A stretch of DNA of 64,000 nucleotides from Cytobacillus oceanisediminis 2691. Its GTDB lineage: Bacteria > Bacillota > Bacilli > Bacillales > Cytobacillaceae. Positions 8,222 through 17,295 of this stretch are shown here, piece after piece. The DNA is taken from assembly GCF_007678455.1 (NCBI RefSeq), contig NZ_VEEP01000006.1, forward strand, positions 124,001 to 188,000. Direction: 5' to 3'. Both the position numbers and the translations under genes were made by a program. Under the pieces are notes generated by a model. The model saw only the letters and a list, made by a program, of their open reading frames with translations, did not search any database and had not been told where the DNA came from. Each line of letters begins with the position of its first letter. The first letter of the stretch is position 1.

Positions 8222-11200
8222 TTATTTAGGAACAGTAACAGTTGTTGCGCCGCCTTTCCCTCCATAGGATCCACGTATATAAACCGTTCCTCCCGCCGAA
8301 AGAGGCAAAACATTGATCAGTCCGTTCCCATCGACTGTTGCTAAATTAGCATTGCTGGTACTGAATAGAGTAAAAGCTGTTACATCCTGGTTACTGCCGT
8401 CAGAGTAATTGGCAATTACCTGTACGTTATACATACTCCCTTTTAAAAGAGTGATAGATAAAGGTTTAAATGTAAGGCTCTGTACTGTTGGTTTAGCAGG
8501 TATTGTGATTGTTGCAGAGCTGCCCTTTCCATTAAAGCTTCCGCGAATATAGACAGTTCCAGGTGTTGCTGTTGACAGCACTGTTATTAGGCCTGCTGAA
8601 TCTACTGTTGCAAGGGACGGATTGCTGCTAGTAAATGAGACTCTTGATGTAACATCCTCAGAAGTCCCATCCGAATACTCCGCGACAACATTCAACTGTA
8701 GCGTCTCACCATTCTTTAAAGATGCGCTTGAAGGCGTGAACTTTAAATTCGAAACTGATGCCGGAGGATCAATTGTTATGGTTGAAGCCGCTCCTTTTCC
8801 TCCAAAAGTACCCCGTATATAAAGTGACCCGCCAGTAGTTGGAGAGACAGCGGTGACAAGTCCGGCCGGATTTACCGTCGCAAGATTTACGTTGCTAGTT
8901 GTAAAGGCTGTTTGAGATGTAACATCCTGAGCAGAACCATCGGAATAGATTGCAGTAACGCCTATTTGAATAGTTTCCCCAGCTTTTAGTGTTGCCTTAT
9001 CAGGATTAAAGGATAAACCAACAATGTATGGCTTACTAACTGTAAGTGAAGTTGAACCTCCCTTCCCTCCAAACGAACCTTGGATATTGACAATTCCATT
9101 CGGAGCTGTCGCTGGAATGCTCACCAAGCCTGTAGTTTTATCCACCGAGGCAAGAGTAGCATTTGAGCTTATCAGAGATGCTTGATTAGTTACATCTACA
9201 CTTGTTCCATCTGTATAATTTGCCATGACATTAATCTGTACAGAGTCCCCTGGTTTGACTGTTTTTGCGGCTGGTGTAAAGGTCAGACTTGATACAGTGG
9301 GGGCAGCAGGTATGGTAAAAGAAGCTGCTCCTCCCTTTCCTCCATAACTTCCTCGAATGTAAACCGTCCCTCCTGTTGCAGAATCGAGGACAGTGACCTG
9401 TCCAGTAGCAGGGTCAACAAAAGCTTGGCCAGGAAGGCTGCTTGTCAGCCCTGCATTTGCAGTAACATCTTCACTTGTACCATCTGAATATTTAGCGATC
9501 ACTGTTACCTGTGCCTTTTCACCTGTAAGTAAGGTCTGTTTATCAATAGTAAATTTCAGTTCAGTTACTATTGGAGGATTAGGAACTGTTACAGTAGCAG
9601 CTGTTCCTTTACCCCCAAAAGAACCTCTAATATATAAAGACCCGCCAGAAGCATCCCCCGCTACAGTAGCTAAACCTGAAGAATTTACCATAGCCAGACT
9701 CTCATTGCTGCTTTGATAAGCAACCTGGGAGGTGACATCAACACTTGTTCCATCTGAGTATTCTGCGATGACTTGGAATTGCTGAGTCTCATTTCTTTTT
9801 AAAGTCACTGTGGAAGGGGTGATTTTCAACGAGTTTAATACAGGCAGTGCAGGTACAGTTATTTTAGAAGAAACTGTTTGGTTATTATATACTCCTGTAA
9901 TTGTCACTGTTCCACCTGTAGATGAAGATGGGATTGTTACTACTCCATGATGATCGACAACTGCTAAACTCTCGTTTCCGCTTTTATACGCTGTTGCACT
10001 TGTAACATCTTCCATTGTGCCATCAGAATAATTTGCAATAACCTTAAGCCCCTGACTGCTTCCCTGTTTTAATGTTATTTGTTCAGGTGAAATTTGAATG
10101 CCGGTAAATTCCCTGATTGAAGATACATCAATAATAGTTGCAGATGATATACCTGCATACTTGATATTGATTGATACCTGGCCATCCCGTGCAGTTTTCG
10201 GGATGGTAATTAGGCCGCTGTTGCTTACAATTGCAAGACTTGTGCTTCCGCTTAAATATGATGCACTCTTTGTCACGTCTTTTTTTGATCCATCAGCAAA
10301 TATGGCTGAAACCGTCAATTGCTGTGATTGTCCACTTTTTAACTGCATCGTTTCTGGTGTCACGAGAAGGGATACAGGTGGCTCGCTGATCTTAATGTTT
10401 ACTACAGCCGTTTTATCCTGATTTTTCACAATAATTGGAACAGCCTCTCCTGACACTGCTCCATCAGTAACCAAGATCATTCCATTCGGACTTACAAGAA
10501 CGGATGCAGGATCACTACTCTCATATGTGGTGCCCATTGAAGCATAGGTAACATCCTTTCTAGCACCATCAGAGTAAAGAGCACTCACTGATAATTGATG
10601 TTTCTCCCCAGATCCCAGCAGAACCTCTTGTCCAGCATTGAGTTGTAAAAGCTGAACTGAATTGACAGGCTCGTCCACTTTTACGTTAACAGTTGTGGTA
10701 TATGTTTGATGTGTTACTGTTATGACAGCCGTATCTCCAATCTGTGCGGCAGGCTGCAATGAAATAATCCCGTCCGCATTTACCAAAACGTTTTCTGAAC
10801 TGCTGCTGTATTTCGTACCCGAAGAAGCCTTCGAAACTTCGGAAATTGTTACACCATCATCCATCGTAATTTTTAAAGGAAGATTTTGTCCTTGGGCAAT
10901 AGAAACAGTACTCGGAGTCGCGGTCAATTTTGAAGGCACGCTTATATCCAATCCACCAATAACCGCTGGATTGCCTGAAGGAGACGTTGCCAAGACTGAC
11001 AAAAAATCAGGATATGTATTATATTCATCATGCCAGCAGCAGATATCCAAATCGTCTGTAATACCAATCGCTTGTCCTTCTGCATTCGGTGTAACATCTG
11101 AATACCCTAGATTAATATTAGCTGAGATATTCCCTACAGCACCAAGATAGGCATAAGGATTAGTAAAATCAGATGCAAAGCCGATCAATCCACCGCCATT

Positions 11201-11671
11201 ATTAATGAAAGATGCAATATCATTCTGACGGACCACAAGTTTGTTATGCTGTATCTGCGTTAGTCCACCATAGGTATTATGTTCATCACTGGATACTGCC
11301 AGCATGGCATATCCAGTGAAACCTTGAGTATCAATCGATGCTTCATCAACAAATTGGACTTTTTGGCCAGTTCCACTTCCTATGGCATTCCAGAAATCCG
11401 TTACATATTGTGAATTTGCACCAAAAACGAGAATGCCAGATCCCCCATTGGTCACTTTCGCACGAATGGAGTTAATAATATTTTGATAGACTGAGATAGG
11501 TCCGTGTCCGCCCGGGCCTCCATCTTCAGCATCAATCCCCATTAGGATAATCGGTCCACCCGAGGACTGGGCAACAGCGAGTGCCCTTGTCGGGACATTA
11601 GTAATAACGATTGAAAGCAATAAGACTATGCTGAGCAGAACCGATAAATTTTTTCTTATTTTGCCATTCAT
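8222..11671 (-). CDS. Giant secreted protein with about ten Ig-like (BIG2-type) repeats
   Basis: The 1149-residue protein has a signal peptide (residues 1 to about 33, hydrophobic core LLSIVLLLSIVIT, cleavage near TRALA-VAQ). An N-terminal domain of about 205 residues that I cannot name follows; it carries MGIDAEDGGPGGHGP and a Cys-Cys pair in DLDICCWHDEY. About ten repeats of 88-90 residues run to the C-terminus, each with the pattern L..TP...L..G....V.A.YSDG...DVT; the last six share YIRGSFGGKG. There is no LPxTG or membrane anchor, so it is probably released or wall-bound. The start at 11671 follows AAGGGGGAAG. A surface adhesin or matrix role is likely. Its position inside the flagellar cluster is unusual. 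Confidence 0.88.
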   Translation of the reverse strand: MNGKIRKNLSVLLSIVLLLSIVITNVPTRALAVAQSSGGPIILMGIDAEDGGPGGHGPISVYQNIINSIRAKVTNGGSGILVFGANSQYVTDFWNAIGSGTGQKVQFVDEASIDTQGFTGYAMLAVSSDEHNTYGGLTQIQHNKLVVRQNDIASFINNGGGLIGFASDFTNPYAYLGAVGNISANINLGYSDVTPNAEGQAIGITDDLDICCWHDEYNTYPDFLSVLATSPSGNPAVIGGLDISVPSKLTATPSTVSIAQGQNLPLKITMDDGVTISEVSKASSGTKYSSSSENVLVNADGIISLQPAAQIGDTAVITVTHQTYTTTVNVKVDEPVNSVQLLQLNAGQEVLLGSGEKHQLSVSALYSDGARKDVTYASMGTTYESSDPASVLVSPNGMILVTDGAVSGEAVPIIVKNQDKTAVVNIKISEPPVSLLVTPETMQLKSGQSQQLTVSAIFADGSKKDVTKSASYLSGSTSLAIVSNSGLITIPKTARDGQVSINIKYAGISSATIIDVSSIREFTGIQISPEQITLKQGSSQGLKVIANYSDGTMEDVTSATAYKSGNESLAVVDHHGVVTIPSSSTGGTVTITGVYNNQTVSSKITVPALPVLNSLKITPSTVTLKRNETQQFQVIAEYSDGTSVDVTSQVAYQSSNESLAMVNSSGLATVAGDASGGSLYIRGSFGGKGTAATVTVPNPPIVTELKFTIDKQTLLTGEKAQVTVIAKYSDGTSEDVTANAGLTSSLPGQAFVDPATGQVTVLDSATGGTVYIRGSYGGKGGAASFTIPAAPTVSSLTFTPAAKTVKPGDSVQINVMANYTDGTSVDVTNQASLISSNATLASVDKTTGLVSIPATAPNGIVNIQGSFGGKGGSTSLTVSKPYIVGLSFNPDKATLKAGETIQIGVTAIYSDGSAQDVTSQTAFTTSNVNLATVNPAGLVTAVSPTTGGSLYIRGTFGGKGAASTITIDPPASVSNLKFTPSSASLKNGETLQLNVVAEYSDGTSEDVTSRVSFTSSNPSLATVDSAGLITVLSTATPGTVYIRGSFNGKGSSATITIPAKPTVQSLTFKPLSITLLKGSMYNVQVIANYSDGSNQDVTAFTLFSTSNANLATVDGNGLINVLPLSAGGTVYIRGSYGGKGGATTVTVPK

Positions 11672-11700
11672 GTTGTCTTCCCCCTTTATTGTATAAATTC

Positions 11701-11709
11701 ATTATATCA
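11701..11709 (-). promoter_or_regulatory. Extended -10 promoter of the Ig-repeat gene
   Basis: The minus strand reads TGATATAAT, an extended -10 (TGn-TATAAT) about 30 nt before the start codon. The -35 region is poor (TTCAAT at 16 nt spacing), which fits an extended -10 promoter. Confidence 0.5.
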
Positions 11710-11750
11710 AATTACCTACTATATTGAATTATTTTCCATCAAAATGTGAT

Positions 11751-11790
11751 AAAAAACCTACCGTTGTCTTTAAGACAATGATAGGTTTTT
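11751..11790 (-). terminator. Terminator of the FN3/OmpL47 repeat gene
   Basis: The outer stem is AAAAACCTA (11752-11760) with TAGGTTTTT (11782-11790), and the inner stem is TTGTCTT with AAGACAA. The run of A before and T after lets it act in either direction. It is placed right after the stop of the upstream gene. Confidence 0.8.
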
Positions 11791-11809
11791 AAATGAGCTA
11801 TAAATCTGG

Positions 11810-14800
11810 TTATTTTACCAGGACTTTAACATACGTACTGCCTTTTACAAGCTTTCCATCTACTAGGGCTTTAAATTCAACAAAGACATAGTCTTGATTC
11901 CAATCGAAGTCTGGTCGGTCAAATTTGAATTGTCCCTGTTTAGCTTGTTGGAACAGTCCCTTTTGATCACTCAGAGCCGGGACTCCATTTAAAGTCGCAG
12001 TCAAAAGATCAAAGCTGCCTTTCATACCTTGAGGAAGTGATGCTTTAACAGTAAAGGTACCCTTATTGCCAAGCATGACTCTAGGTAAAACTTCCAGATT
12101 GACCGGAATATAAACATCTATAGTTTTTTGCACGGTTGTAGACCATCCTGCATTATCAGTTACGATAATCTGAATTTGGTATTTTCCTGCCTGGTCAAAA
12201 GTAAGAGTATCTCCTTTTTTGAATGGCATACCGTTTACAAAAACCTCTTCTGAAGCAATACCAGACAGGTTGTCAAAAGCCTGGTAATCAAGGAGGATAG
12301 AATCACTTAGCTTGTATTCTTCACTTGATTCAAAGTTTACAGTCGGAGCTGTTTTATCAATCATAACTTCTTCAGTTTTGACTGCTTCCTTATTTCCAGC
12401 CTTATCTACACTATAGTAAGATACTTCATGAATTCCTTCTTCAGTAAGCTTGAACAATGTTCCTTCCTGATACTCAGACCCATCGACAGAGTAGAAGGTA
12501 TTCTCAACGCCGCTCAGATTGTCAGTGACAGAAAGACTTACCTCGACTTCTCCCTTATACCAGCTATCCTCAATGTTGGATTTTGTTTCAGGCGCTTGCG
12601 TATCTATGCTTACAGTTTCTGTCTTAACCTCTTCAACATTACCTGCATTGTCCACGCTATAGTACGAAACTTCATAAACACCTTGTTCAGATAACTCGAA
12701 GCTGGACCCCTCAGCAAATGACGAGCCATCAACAGAGTAATAAGTCTTTGAAACACCAGACAAATTATCCGTTGCACTCAAGGTGACGGTTACTTGGTCC
12801 TGATACCAGCCATCCGTAATATCAGATATTGTTACAGGTGCTGTTTTGTCAACCAGGACTGTTTTGATTTTTGCTTCTTCAATGTTCCCGGCATTATCTA
12901 CACTATAGTAACGAATTAAATGTAAACCTTCGTTCTTCAATTGGAAGTCAGTGCCCTCAAAATAGCTGCTACCATTGACAGAGTAAAAGGTTTTGCCAAC
13001 ACCGCTAAGATTGTCATCAGCGTTTAACTTTACTGTAAAATCAGCCTCATTTACTGCTGCCTCAGTTTCTGGAGCAGTAGTATCCAACTTTACTAATGCC
13101 GTTTTAATTTCCTCTTCATTCCCAGCCTTATCAATGCTGTAGAAAGAGATCACATGGATTCCTTCTTCAGATAGTGAAACACTTTCTCCCTCAATAAAGT
13201 CTGATCCATTTACAGAATAGAAGGTCTTTTCAACTCCGCAAAGGTTGTCGCTGGCAGTGAGGTTTAAAACAGCTTCTTTATTGGTCCATTTTCCGGTTGC
13301 GTCTGACACCGTTTCAGGAGCTGTTTTATCAATATGCACTTCCTGTGTTACTGCTTCTTCCTCATTTCCAGCTTTATCAATACTGTAAAATGAAACAAGG
13401 TACTCCCCTTCTTCAATCAAGGAAATGCTTGTTCCCTCAACATATTCAGAGCCATTTATTGAATAAAAGGTTTTATCTACTCCAGAATCAGCATCCTCAG
13501 CAGTCAGTGTCAGAGTAACTGCTTCTTTCGAACATGCCTCTGCAAAGTCAGAAACTGTTACAGGAGCCGCAGTATCTGTTTCCTCAACGACAACTTTAAC
13601 CGAAGTGTAGGCATCTCCTTCGGTACCAGATTCAGACACTGGAACGATCCAATATTCGTGTTCTCCTGGCTGAGGGTTGTTTATTGTAACTGTGGTATCC
13701 GAGGTGTTGCCAATAAATACGGGTTCACCATTAACGATTTCATAAAGATTGTAGGAATCCCCATTAGAAACAGGGTCCCAGCTGATTATTACATTATCCT
13801 TCGTCTGTGCCGGATTGTTCACAACAGGTGCAGTCAATTCAGGCTCAATGTAAAGAGAAACCTGGTTTGAATAATCTGATTCGCCAAAACGGGAATTATA
13901 AGATGTTACCTCATAAAGATGCTGGCCTGGATTTGCGTTAAATTTAAACTGCAGACTTGTTGTAGTACCTATGAATTTTCTGACCCCATCAACTAGTTCA
14001 TAAATTCTGTATCCTGATACATACTCTTGCTTTGTCCAATCCAGAATGACAACATTTCTATTTTCAACTGTTCCAGTCAGAGTTGGCGCTTTTAACTCCG
14101 GGAAACCTAAAAAATATTCAAGTCTGGACGCATCCTGAGATTCGCCGAATCGGTCACTATATGATGTAACTTCATAAATGTACTCACCCTCCGGCATATT
14201 GTAGAAGGTTGCTGCATTGCCAGTCTTGGTACTTACGAGCACACGCTCTCCATCCTTGATTTGATAAATCTTGTATGCAGTTGCATTCTCTGCTGCGTCC
14301 CATCGAAGAACAAAATCACTGCCATTCTGAACAGTTAAATTCAGATTTTCAGGCGCTTTCATCACCGGATGCACAAGATCGAACTCTACTCTCGAAACGG
14401 TAGCAGATTCACCAAAACGGTCAGACACCGTTGACAATTCATAGATATAATGTCCTTCTGGCATGTTTCTGTATGTCGTATTCAACGCAGAAGTAGACAG
14501 AATTAATTTCTTCTCACCGTCAATAATCTGGTAAAGCTTATAAGAGTTCGCAAATTCAGCTTGCGCCCACCTCAAATTAATGTCGTTTACATTTGTAAAA
14601 GAGTAAGTGAAGTTTCCTGGTGATTTCATTTCTGGATGAACCATATCCAGTTCTATCCGGAATGGCACTTCTGATTCACCAAAACGGTCACTTTGAGCAG
14701 TAACTTCATATACATGTCTGCCTTGTGACACATTTGAAATCAATTGGTTGGCAAGCTTAGTAGTTGCCAGAAGCTCCCTTTGTCCATTAATAATCTCATA

Positions 14801-15514
14801 GACTTTATAATTGGTCGCATAAGGAACTTTCACCCAGGAAAATACCAGGTCATTTCCGTTTTGGACTGCATATGAGACGATTGGCGATTGCAGTTCCGGG
14901 TGAACAACGGTAAAATCCAGCCTCGCTCCCTCAGCAGATTCACCAAAACGGGCTACATAGGAGGTAATTTCATACGTATAGCTGCCTTCAGGGTGATTCA
15001 CAAGAGTGTATGTCAGGTTCTTGGTTGTCCCTGCCAGTTCCCTTTTCCCGTCACTTACCCGATAGATATAGTAATCTGTTGCATACGCTGCCTTGTCCCA
15101 AGTTAATACATAGTCATTACCATTGGTTATAGAATATTTTGGATTCAACGGCTTTTGCATTTCGGGATAAATAACTTCTACAGTAACGGTGTTGGAAAGT
15201 GAGGTTTCTTGAGTCTGCCTGAATGCTGTCACCGCATAGTTAAAAGTCCCTTCCGGAACATTAAAAACCGTCGTTTCGATATCTGTGTAGCTTACCTGTT
15301 TAACGAGGGTCTGCTGTCCGTTACTGACCTCATAGATTTTGTAGCCGCTTGCCCCCGTTACCTTATCCCATGTCAGGATGATGTTACCTGGGTATGCCTG
15401 GTTTGCCCTTAGGTTTGTTGGAGTCAATATATCATATGCAAATACATTCGCTAAAGGGGAGAGCAGATTAAAAGTCATGATAAAAATCATGACTATCGAT
15501 AATTTTTTTAGCAT
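11810..15514 (-). CDS. Giant secreted protein: seven FN3 domains plus OmpL47-like repeats
   Basis: The protein has 1234 residues from the ATG at 15514, which has AGGAG upstream; the in-frame ATG at 15589 falls inside the riboswitch leader. The signal peptide is MLKKLSIVMIFIMTFNLLSP with cleavage near NVFA-YD. Seven fibronectin type III units of about 88 residues (about 30-640) share W....A..YKIY..., then YEVTSYSDRFGES and a PEM/PEL linker. About five to six OmpL47-like repeats (about 645-1140) carry TDNLSGV.KTFYSVDGS and YYSVDNAGN, with Asp pairs suggestive of Ca binding. A unique C-terminal domain follows. No sortase motif is present. It is probably an adhesin or matrix protein controlled by cyclic di-GMP. 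Confidence 0.9.
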   Translation of the reverse strand: MLKKLSIVMIFIMTFNLLSPLANVFAYDILTPTNLRANQAYPGNIILTWDKVTGASGYKIYEVSNGQQTLVKQVSYTDIETTVFNVPEGTFNYAVTAFRQTQETSLSNTVTVEVIYPEMQKPLNPKYSITNGNDYVLTWDKAAYATDYYIYRVSDGKRELAGTTKNLTYTLVNHPEGSYTYEITSYVARFGESAEGARLDFTVVHPELQSPIVSYAVQNGNDLVFSWVKVPYATNYKVYEIINGQRELLATTKLANQLISNVSQGRHVYEVTAQSDRFGESEVPFRIELDMVHPEMKSPGNFTYSFTNVNDINLRWAQAEFANSYKLYQIIDGEKKLILSTSALNTTYRNMPEGHYIYELSTVSDRFGESATVSRVEFDLVHPVMKAPENLNLTVQNGSDFVLRWDAAENATAYKIYQIKDGERVLVSTKTGNAATFYNMPEGEYIYEVTSYSDRFGESQDASRLEYFLGFPELKAPTLTGTVENRNVVILDWTKQEYVSGYRIYELVDGVRKFIGTTTSLQFKFNANPGQHLYEVTSYNSRFGESDYSNQVSLYIEPELTAPVVNNPAQTKDNVIISWDPVSNGDSYNLYEIVNGEPVFIGNTSDTTVTINNPQPGEHEYWIVPVSESGTEGDAYTSVKVVVEETDTAAPVTVSDFAEACSKEAVTLTLTAEDADSGVDKTFYSINGSEYVEGTSISLIEEGEYLVSFYSIDKAGNEEEAVTQEVHIDKTAPETVSDATGKWTNKEAVLNLTASDNLCGVEKTFYSVNGSDFIEGESVSLSEEGIHVISFYSIDKAGNEEEIKTALVKLDTTAPETEAAVNEADFTVKLNADDNLSGVGKTFYSVNGSSYFEGTDFQLKNEGLHLIRYYSVDNAGNIEEAKIKTVLVDKTAPVTISDITDGWYQDQVTVTLSATDNLSGVSKTYYSVDGSSFAEGSSFELSEQGVYEVSYYSVDNAGNVEEVKTETVSIDTQAPETKSNIEDSWYKGEVEVSLSVTDNLSGVENTFYSVDGSEYQEGTLFKLTEEGIHEVSYYSVDKAGNKEAVKTEEVMIDKTAPTVNFESSEEYKLSDSILLDYQAFDNLSGIASEEVFVNGMPFKKGDTLTFDQAGKYQIQIIVTDNAGWSTTVQKTIDVYIPVNLEVLPRVMLGNKGTFTVKASLPQGMKGSFDLLTATLNGVPALSDQKGLFQQAKQGQFKFDRPDFDWNQDYVFVEFKALVDGKLVKGSTYVKVLVK

Positions 15515-15573
15515 ATTTTTTCTCCTTTTTCTAATGAAAAAGGCCATCCGAAATTCAGGTTGAAATTTCAAGT

Positions 15574-15655
15574 GGTATCCGGCTGCCATCCAATATTAGA
15601 TTGGTTCAGGCCCATGGCTTTGCGTCTCATAGTTTCCTATGATTTGCCTTTTTCA
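15574..15655 (-). ncRNA. Cyclic-di-GMP class I (GEMM-I) riboswitch aptamer
   Basis: On the minus strand the leader has GGCAAA (15648-15643). Next is a 6-bp stem capped by a GAAA tetraloop (TCATAG-GAAA-CTATGA, 15642-15627), then GACGCAAAGCC (15626-15616), GGGCCTGAACC, and a second helix with a tetraloop-receptor-like GGATGGCAGCC ending GGATACC. These are the conserved features of GEMM-I in the right order. The start codon is about 60 nt downstream. The expression platform is unclear: a GGATGGCC followed by TTTTTC (15548-15536 region) could be the 3' arm of a terminator pairing with the GCCAT of the aptamer. Confidence 0.9.
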
Positions 15656-15656
15656 C

Positions 15657-15685
15657 AATTTAATAGTTATTTAATACGGCATCAA
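15657..15685 (-). promoter_or_regulatory. Candidate promoter of the riboswitch-controlled gene
   Basis: TTGATG (15685-15680), a 17-nt spacer and TAAATT (15662-15657) lie just upstream of the aptamer and after the hag terminator. Transcription would begin close to the 5' end of the aptamer, which is tight, so this is tentative. Confidence 0.35.
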
Positions 15686-15704
15686 AAGTCCTATGTTGAG
15701 ATAG

Positions 15705-15737
15705 TAAAGAGAGAGATCTTATAAATAAGATCTCTCT
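15705..15737 (-). terminator. Terminator of hag
   Basis: A 12-bp perfect stem AGAGAGATCTTA (15710-15721) and TAAGATCTCTCT (15726-15737) has a 4-nt loop and is followed on the minus strand by CTCTTTAC. It starts 14 nt after the flagellin stop. Confidence 0.8.
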
Positions 15738-15751
15738 TTATTTCATGCTGA

Positions 15752-16921
15752 TTAACGAAGAAGCTGAAGTACGCCTTGCGGCTGTTGGTTAGCTTGAGCA
15801 AGCATTGCTTGGGCAGCTTGAGAAAGGATAGAGTTCTTAGTCTGCTCCATCATTTCCTTCGCCATATCAACGTCACGGATACGAGACTCAGCAGCTGTCA
15901 AGTTTTCTTGAGATGTTCCAAGGTTGTTGATTGTGTGCTCCAAACGGTTTTGGAATGCACCAAGCTTAGAACGCTGAGCAGATACATCTTCGACTGCTTT
16001 GTTGATTGCAGAGATAGAAGCTTCGGCAGCTGATGCAGAAGAAACATCAATTTTGTCAACATGAAGTGCAGATGCTCTCATATCATTGATATCTACGTTC
16101 ATAGTTTGAGAAGAGTTAGCTCCAATCTGGAAGCTTAAAGTGTTATTAGCATATTCTTCAACTGAAGCACGTGAAGTGAAAGTAGCTTCTTTTCCGATAT
16201 CTTCTACTCCTACTGCACCAAGAGTTAAAACGTATGATCCATCAGCTGTAGCAATTGTCTGATCTCCACCAGCAGCAGCCACACCAGCAACAGTATTAGT
16301 TTGTCCATCCTGCGTAGTCCACTCTAATGTATAAGTAGCTGCAGCTGCATCGTAATCAGTGATTTTCACATTGATTGTTTCATCAGCTTCGGTACCAGGA
16401 GTTCCAGCTACTGCAGCAGTAGTAGCTTTAACAGCTGTGAATAGTGCTGTTTCACCTTGGTTATCAAAATTAACTTTACCAAGCTGTTCAGTTACACCGC
16501 TCTTAGAGCCGTCGATAAGCTTCTTTGTGTTGAACTCAGTAGTGTTACCGATACGATCGATCTCTTCAACTAGCTGATCCATTTCTTTTTGTAGCTCAGT
16601 ACGATCAGCATCAGTGTTTGAATCGTTTGAAGATTGTACTGCAAGCTCACGCATACGCTGTAGGATAGAGTGAGTTTCATTCAGTGCACCTTCAGCAGTC
16701 TGGATTAGAGAAATGCCGTCTTGAGCATTTTTTGCTCCCATTTCGAGACCGCGAATCTGGCCACGCATTTTTTCAGAGATTGCAAGACCTGCAGCATCAT
16801 CACCAGCGCGGTTGATGCGAAGACCTGAAGATAACTTTTCCATTGACTTGCTCTGTGCATTAGCAGCACCAGAGAACTGACGGTAAGTGTTTAAAGCAGC
16901 GATATTGTGATTAATTCTCAT
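15752..16921 (-). CDS. hag: Flagellin
   Basis: The 389-residue filament subunit starts MRINHNIAALNTYRQFSGAA, with the conserved N-terminal D0/D1 segment SSGLRINRAGDDAAGLAISE. The C-terminal D1/D0 ends QPQGVLQLLR, the export and polymerisation helix. The middle (about residues 160-280) is an Ala/Thr-rich variable surface domain, making it longer than the 304-residue B. subtilis Hag. The start at 16921 has AAGGAGG at 16937-16931. The long leader contains CsrA-type sites, and a SigD promoter lies upstream, as in B. subtilis where CsrA, FliW and FliS control flagellin translation. Confidence 0.98.
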   Translation of the reverse strand: MRINHNIAALNTYRQFSGAANAQSKSMEKLSSGLRINRAGDDAAGLAISEKMRGQIRGLEMGAKNAQDGISLIQTAEGALNETHSILQRMRELAVQSSNDSNTDADRTELQKEMDQLVEEIDRIGNTTEFNTKKLIDGSKSGVTEQLGKVNFDNQGETALFTAVKATTAAVAGTPGTEADETINVKITDYDAAAATYTLEWTTQDGQTNTVAGVAAAGGDQTIATADGSYVLTLGAVGVEDIGKEATFTSRASVEEYANNTLSFQIGANSSQTMNVDINDMRASALHVDKIDVSSASAAEASISAINKAVEDVSAQRSKLGAFQNRLEHTINNLGTSQENLTAAESRIRDVDMAKEMMEQTKNSILSQAAQAMLAQANQQPQGVLQLLR

Positions 16922-16930
16922 TTTGAATTT

Positions 16931-16961
16931 CCTCCTTGAAATTTGAGTCCACATCCATGTG
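16931..16961 (-). promoter_or_regulatory. CsrA binding sites in the hag leader
   Basis: Site 1 (16961-16950) reads CACATGGATGTG, a small hairpin presenting GGA in the loop, close to the CsrA consensus ACANGGANGU. Site 2 is the Shine-Dalgarno itself, CAAGGAGG (16938-16931). The two-site arrangement matches the known B. subtilis hag leader, where CsrA occludes the ribosome until FliW titrates it. Confidence 0.75.
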
Positions 16962-17012
16962 AACATTAGTTTGAAAGAATAGGTCGGCCGCACCATTCTC
17001 TTTACACTTATT

Positions 17013-17038
17013 TTATCGTCTGTAAAAAAACTCTTTTA
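17013..17038 (-). promoter_or_regulatory. SigD promoter of hag
   Basis: TAAA (17038-17035), a 14-nt spacer and GACGATAA (17020-17013) give a SigD-type motif with the same -10 variant as the flaG promoter. The resulting leader is about 85 nt. The region is also an A/T-only inverted repeat (AAAAAAACT, AGTTTTTTT; 17023-17049) that might serve as a weak csrA terminator. Confidence 0.7.
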
Positions 17039-17072
17039 ATAGTTTTTTTAGAAAAAAATATAATTTATTTTT

Positions 17073-17291
17073 TTATTCTTTTTTAAAGAAACTAATCATC
17101 CCGCCGATATCTCTGGTCGCTTCCTCGTTCTCCGTCTGGATTTGATCAAATACTTCTTTTCTTAGTATCTCTATATCCTCCGGGGCCTTTATTCCTATTT
17201 TGACTTTATCGTTTTTGGCAGAAATGATGGTGATCTCAATATCATCCCCAATTTTAATTGTTTCCCCGTTCTTTCGAGTCAGTACAAGCAT
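17073..17291 (-). CDS. csrA: Carbon storage / translational regulator CsrA
   Basis: The 72-residue homodimeric RNA-binding protein represses flagellin translation. It starts MLVLTRKNGETIKIGDDIEI, with the family features LTRK, GIKAPEDIEILRKEV and a charged tail. The ATG at 17291 follows AAAAGGGGTGATATC; an in-frame start 18 nt upstream is inside that ribosome site and is unlikely. It is placed 4 nt after fliW, its antagonist, and just upstream of its target hag. Confidence 0.97.
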   Translation of the reverse strand: MLVLTRKNGETIKIGDDIEITIISAKNDKVKIGIKAPEDIEILRKEVFDQIQTENEEATRDIGGMISFFKKE

Positions 17292-17295
17292 GATA

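Noticed and set aside
9393-9716. Plus-strand open frames across the Ig-repeat gene
   Set aside because: Repeated antisense shadows caused by the tandem repeats; no start signals.
15752-16921. Second flagellin-like gene as duplicate of hag
   Set aside because: FlgL and FlgK share terminal helices with flagellin but are clearly distinct; only one hag is present.
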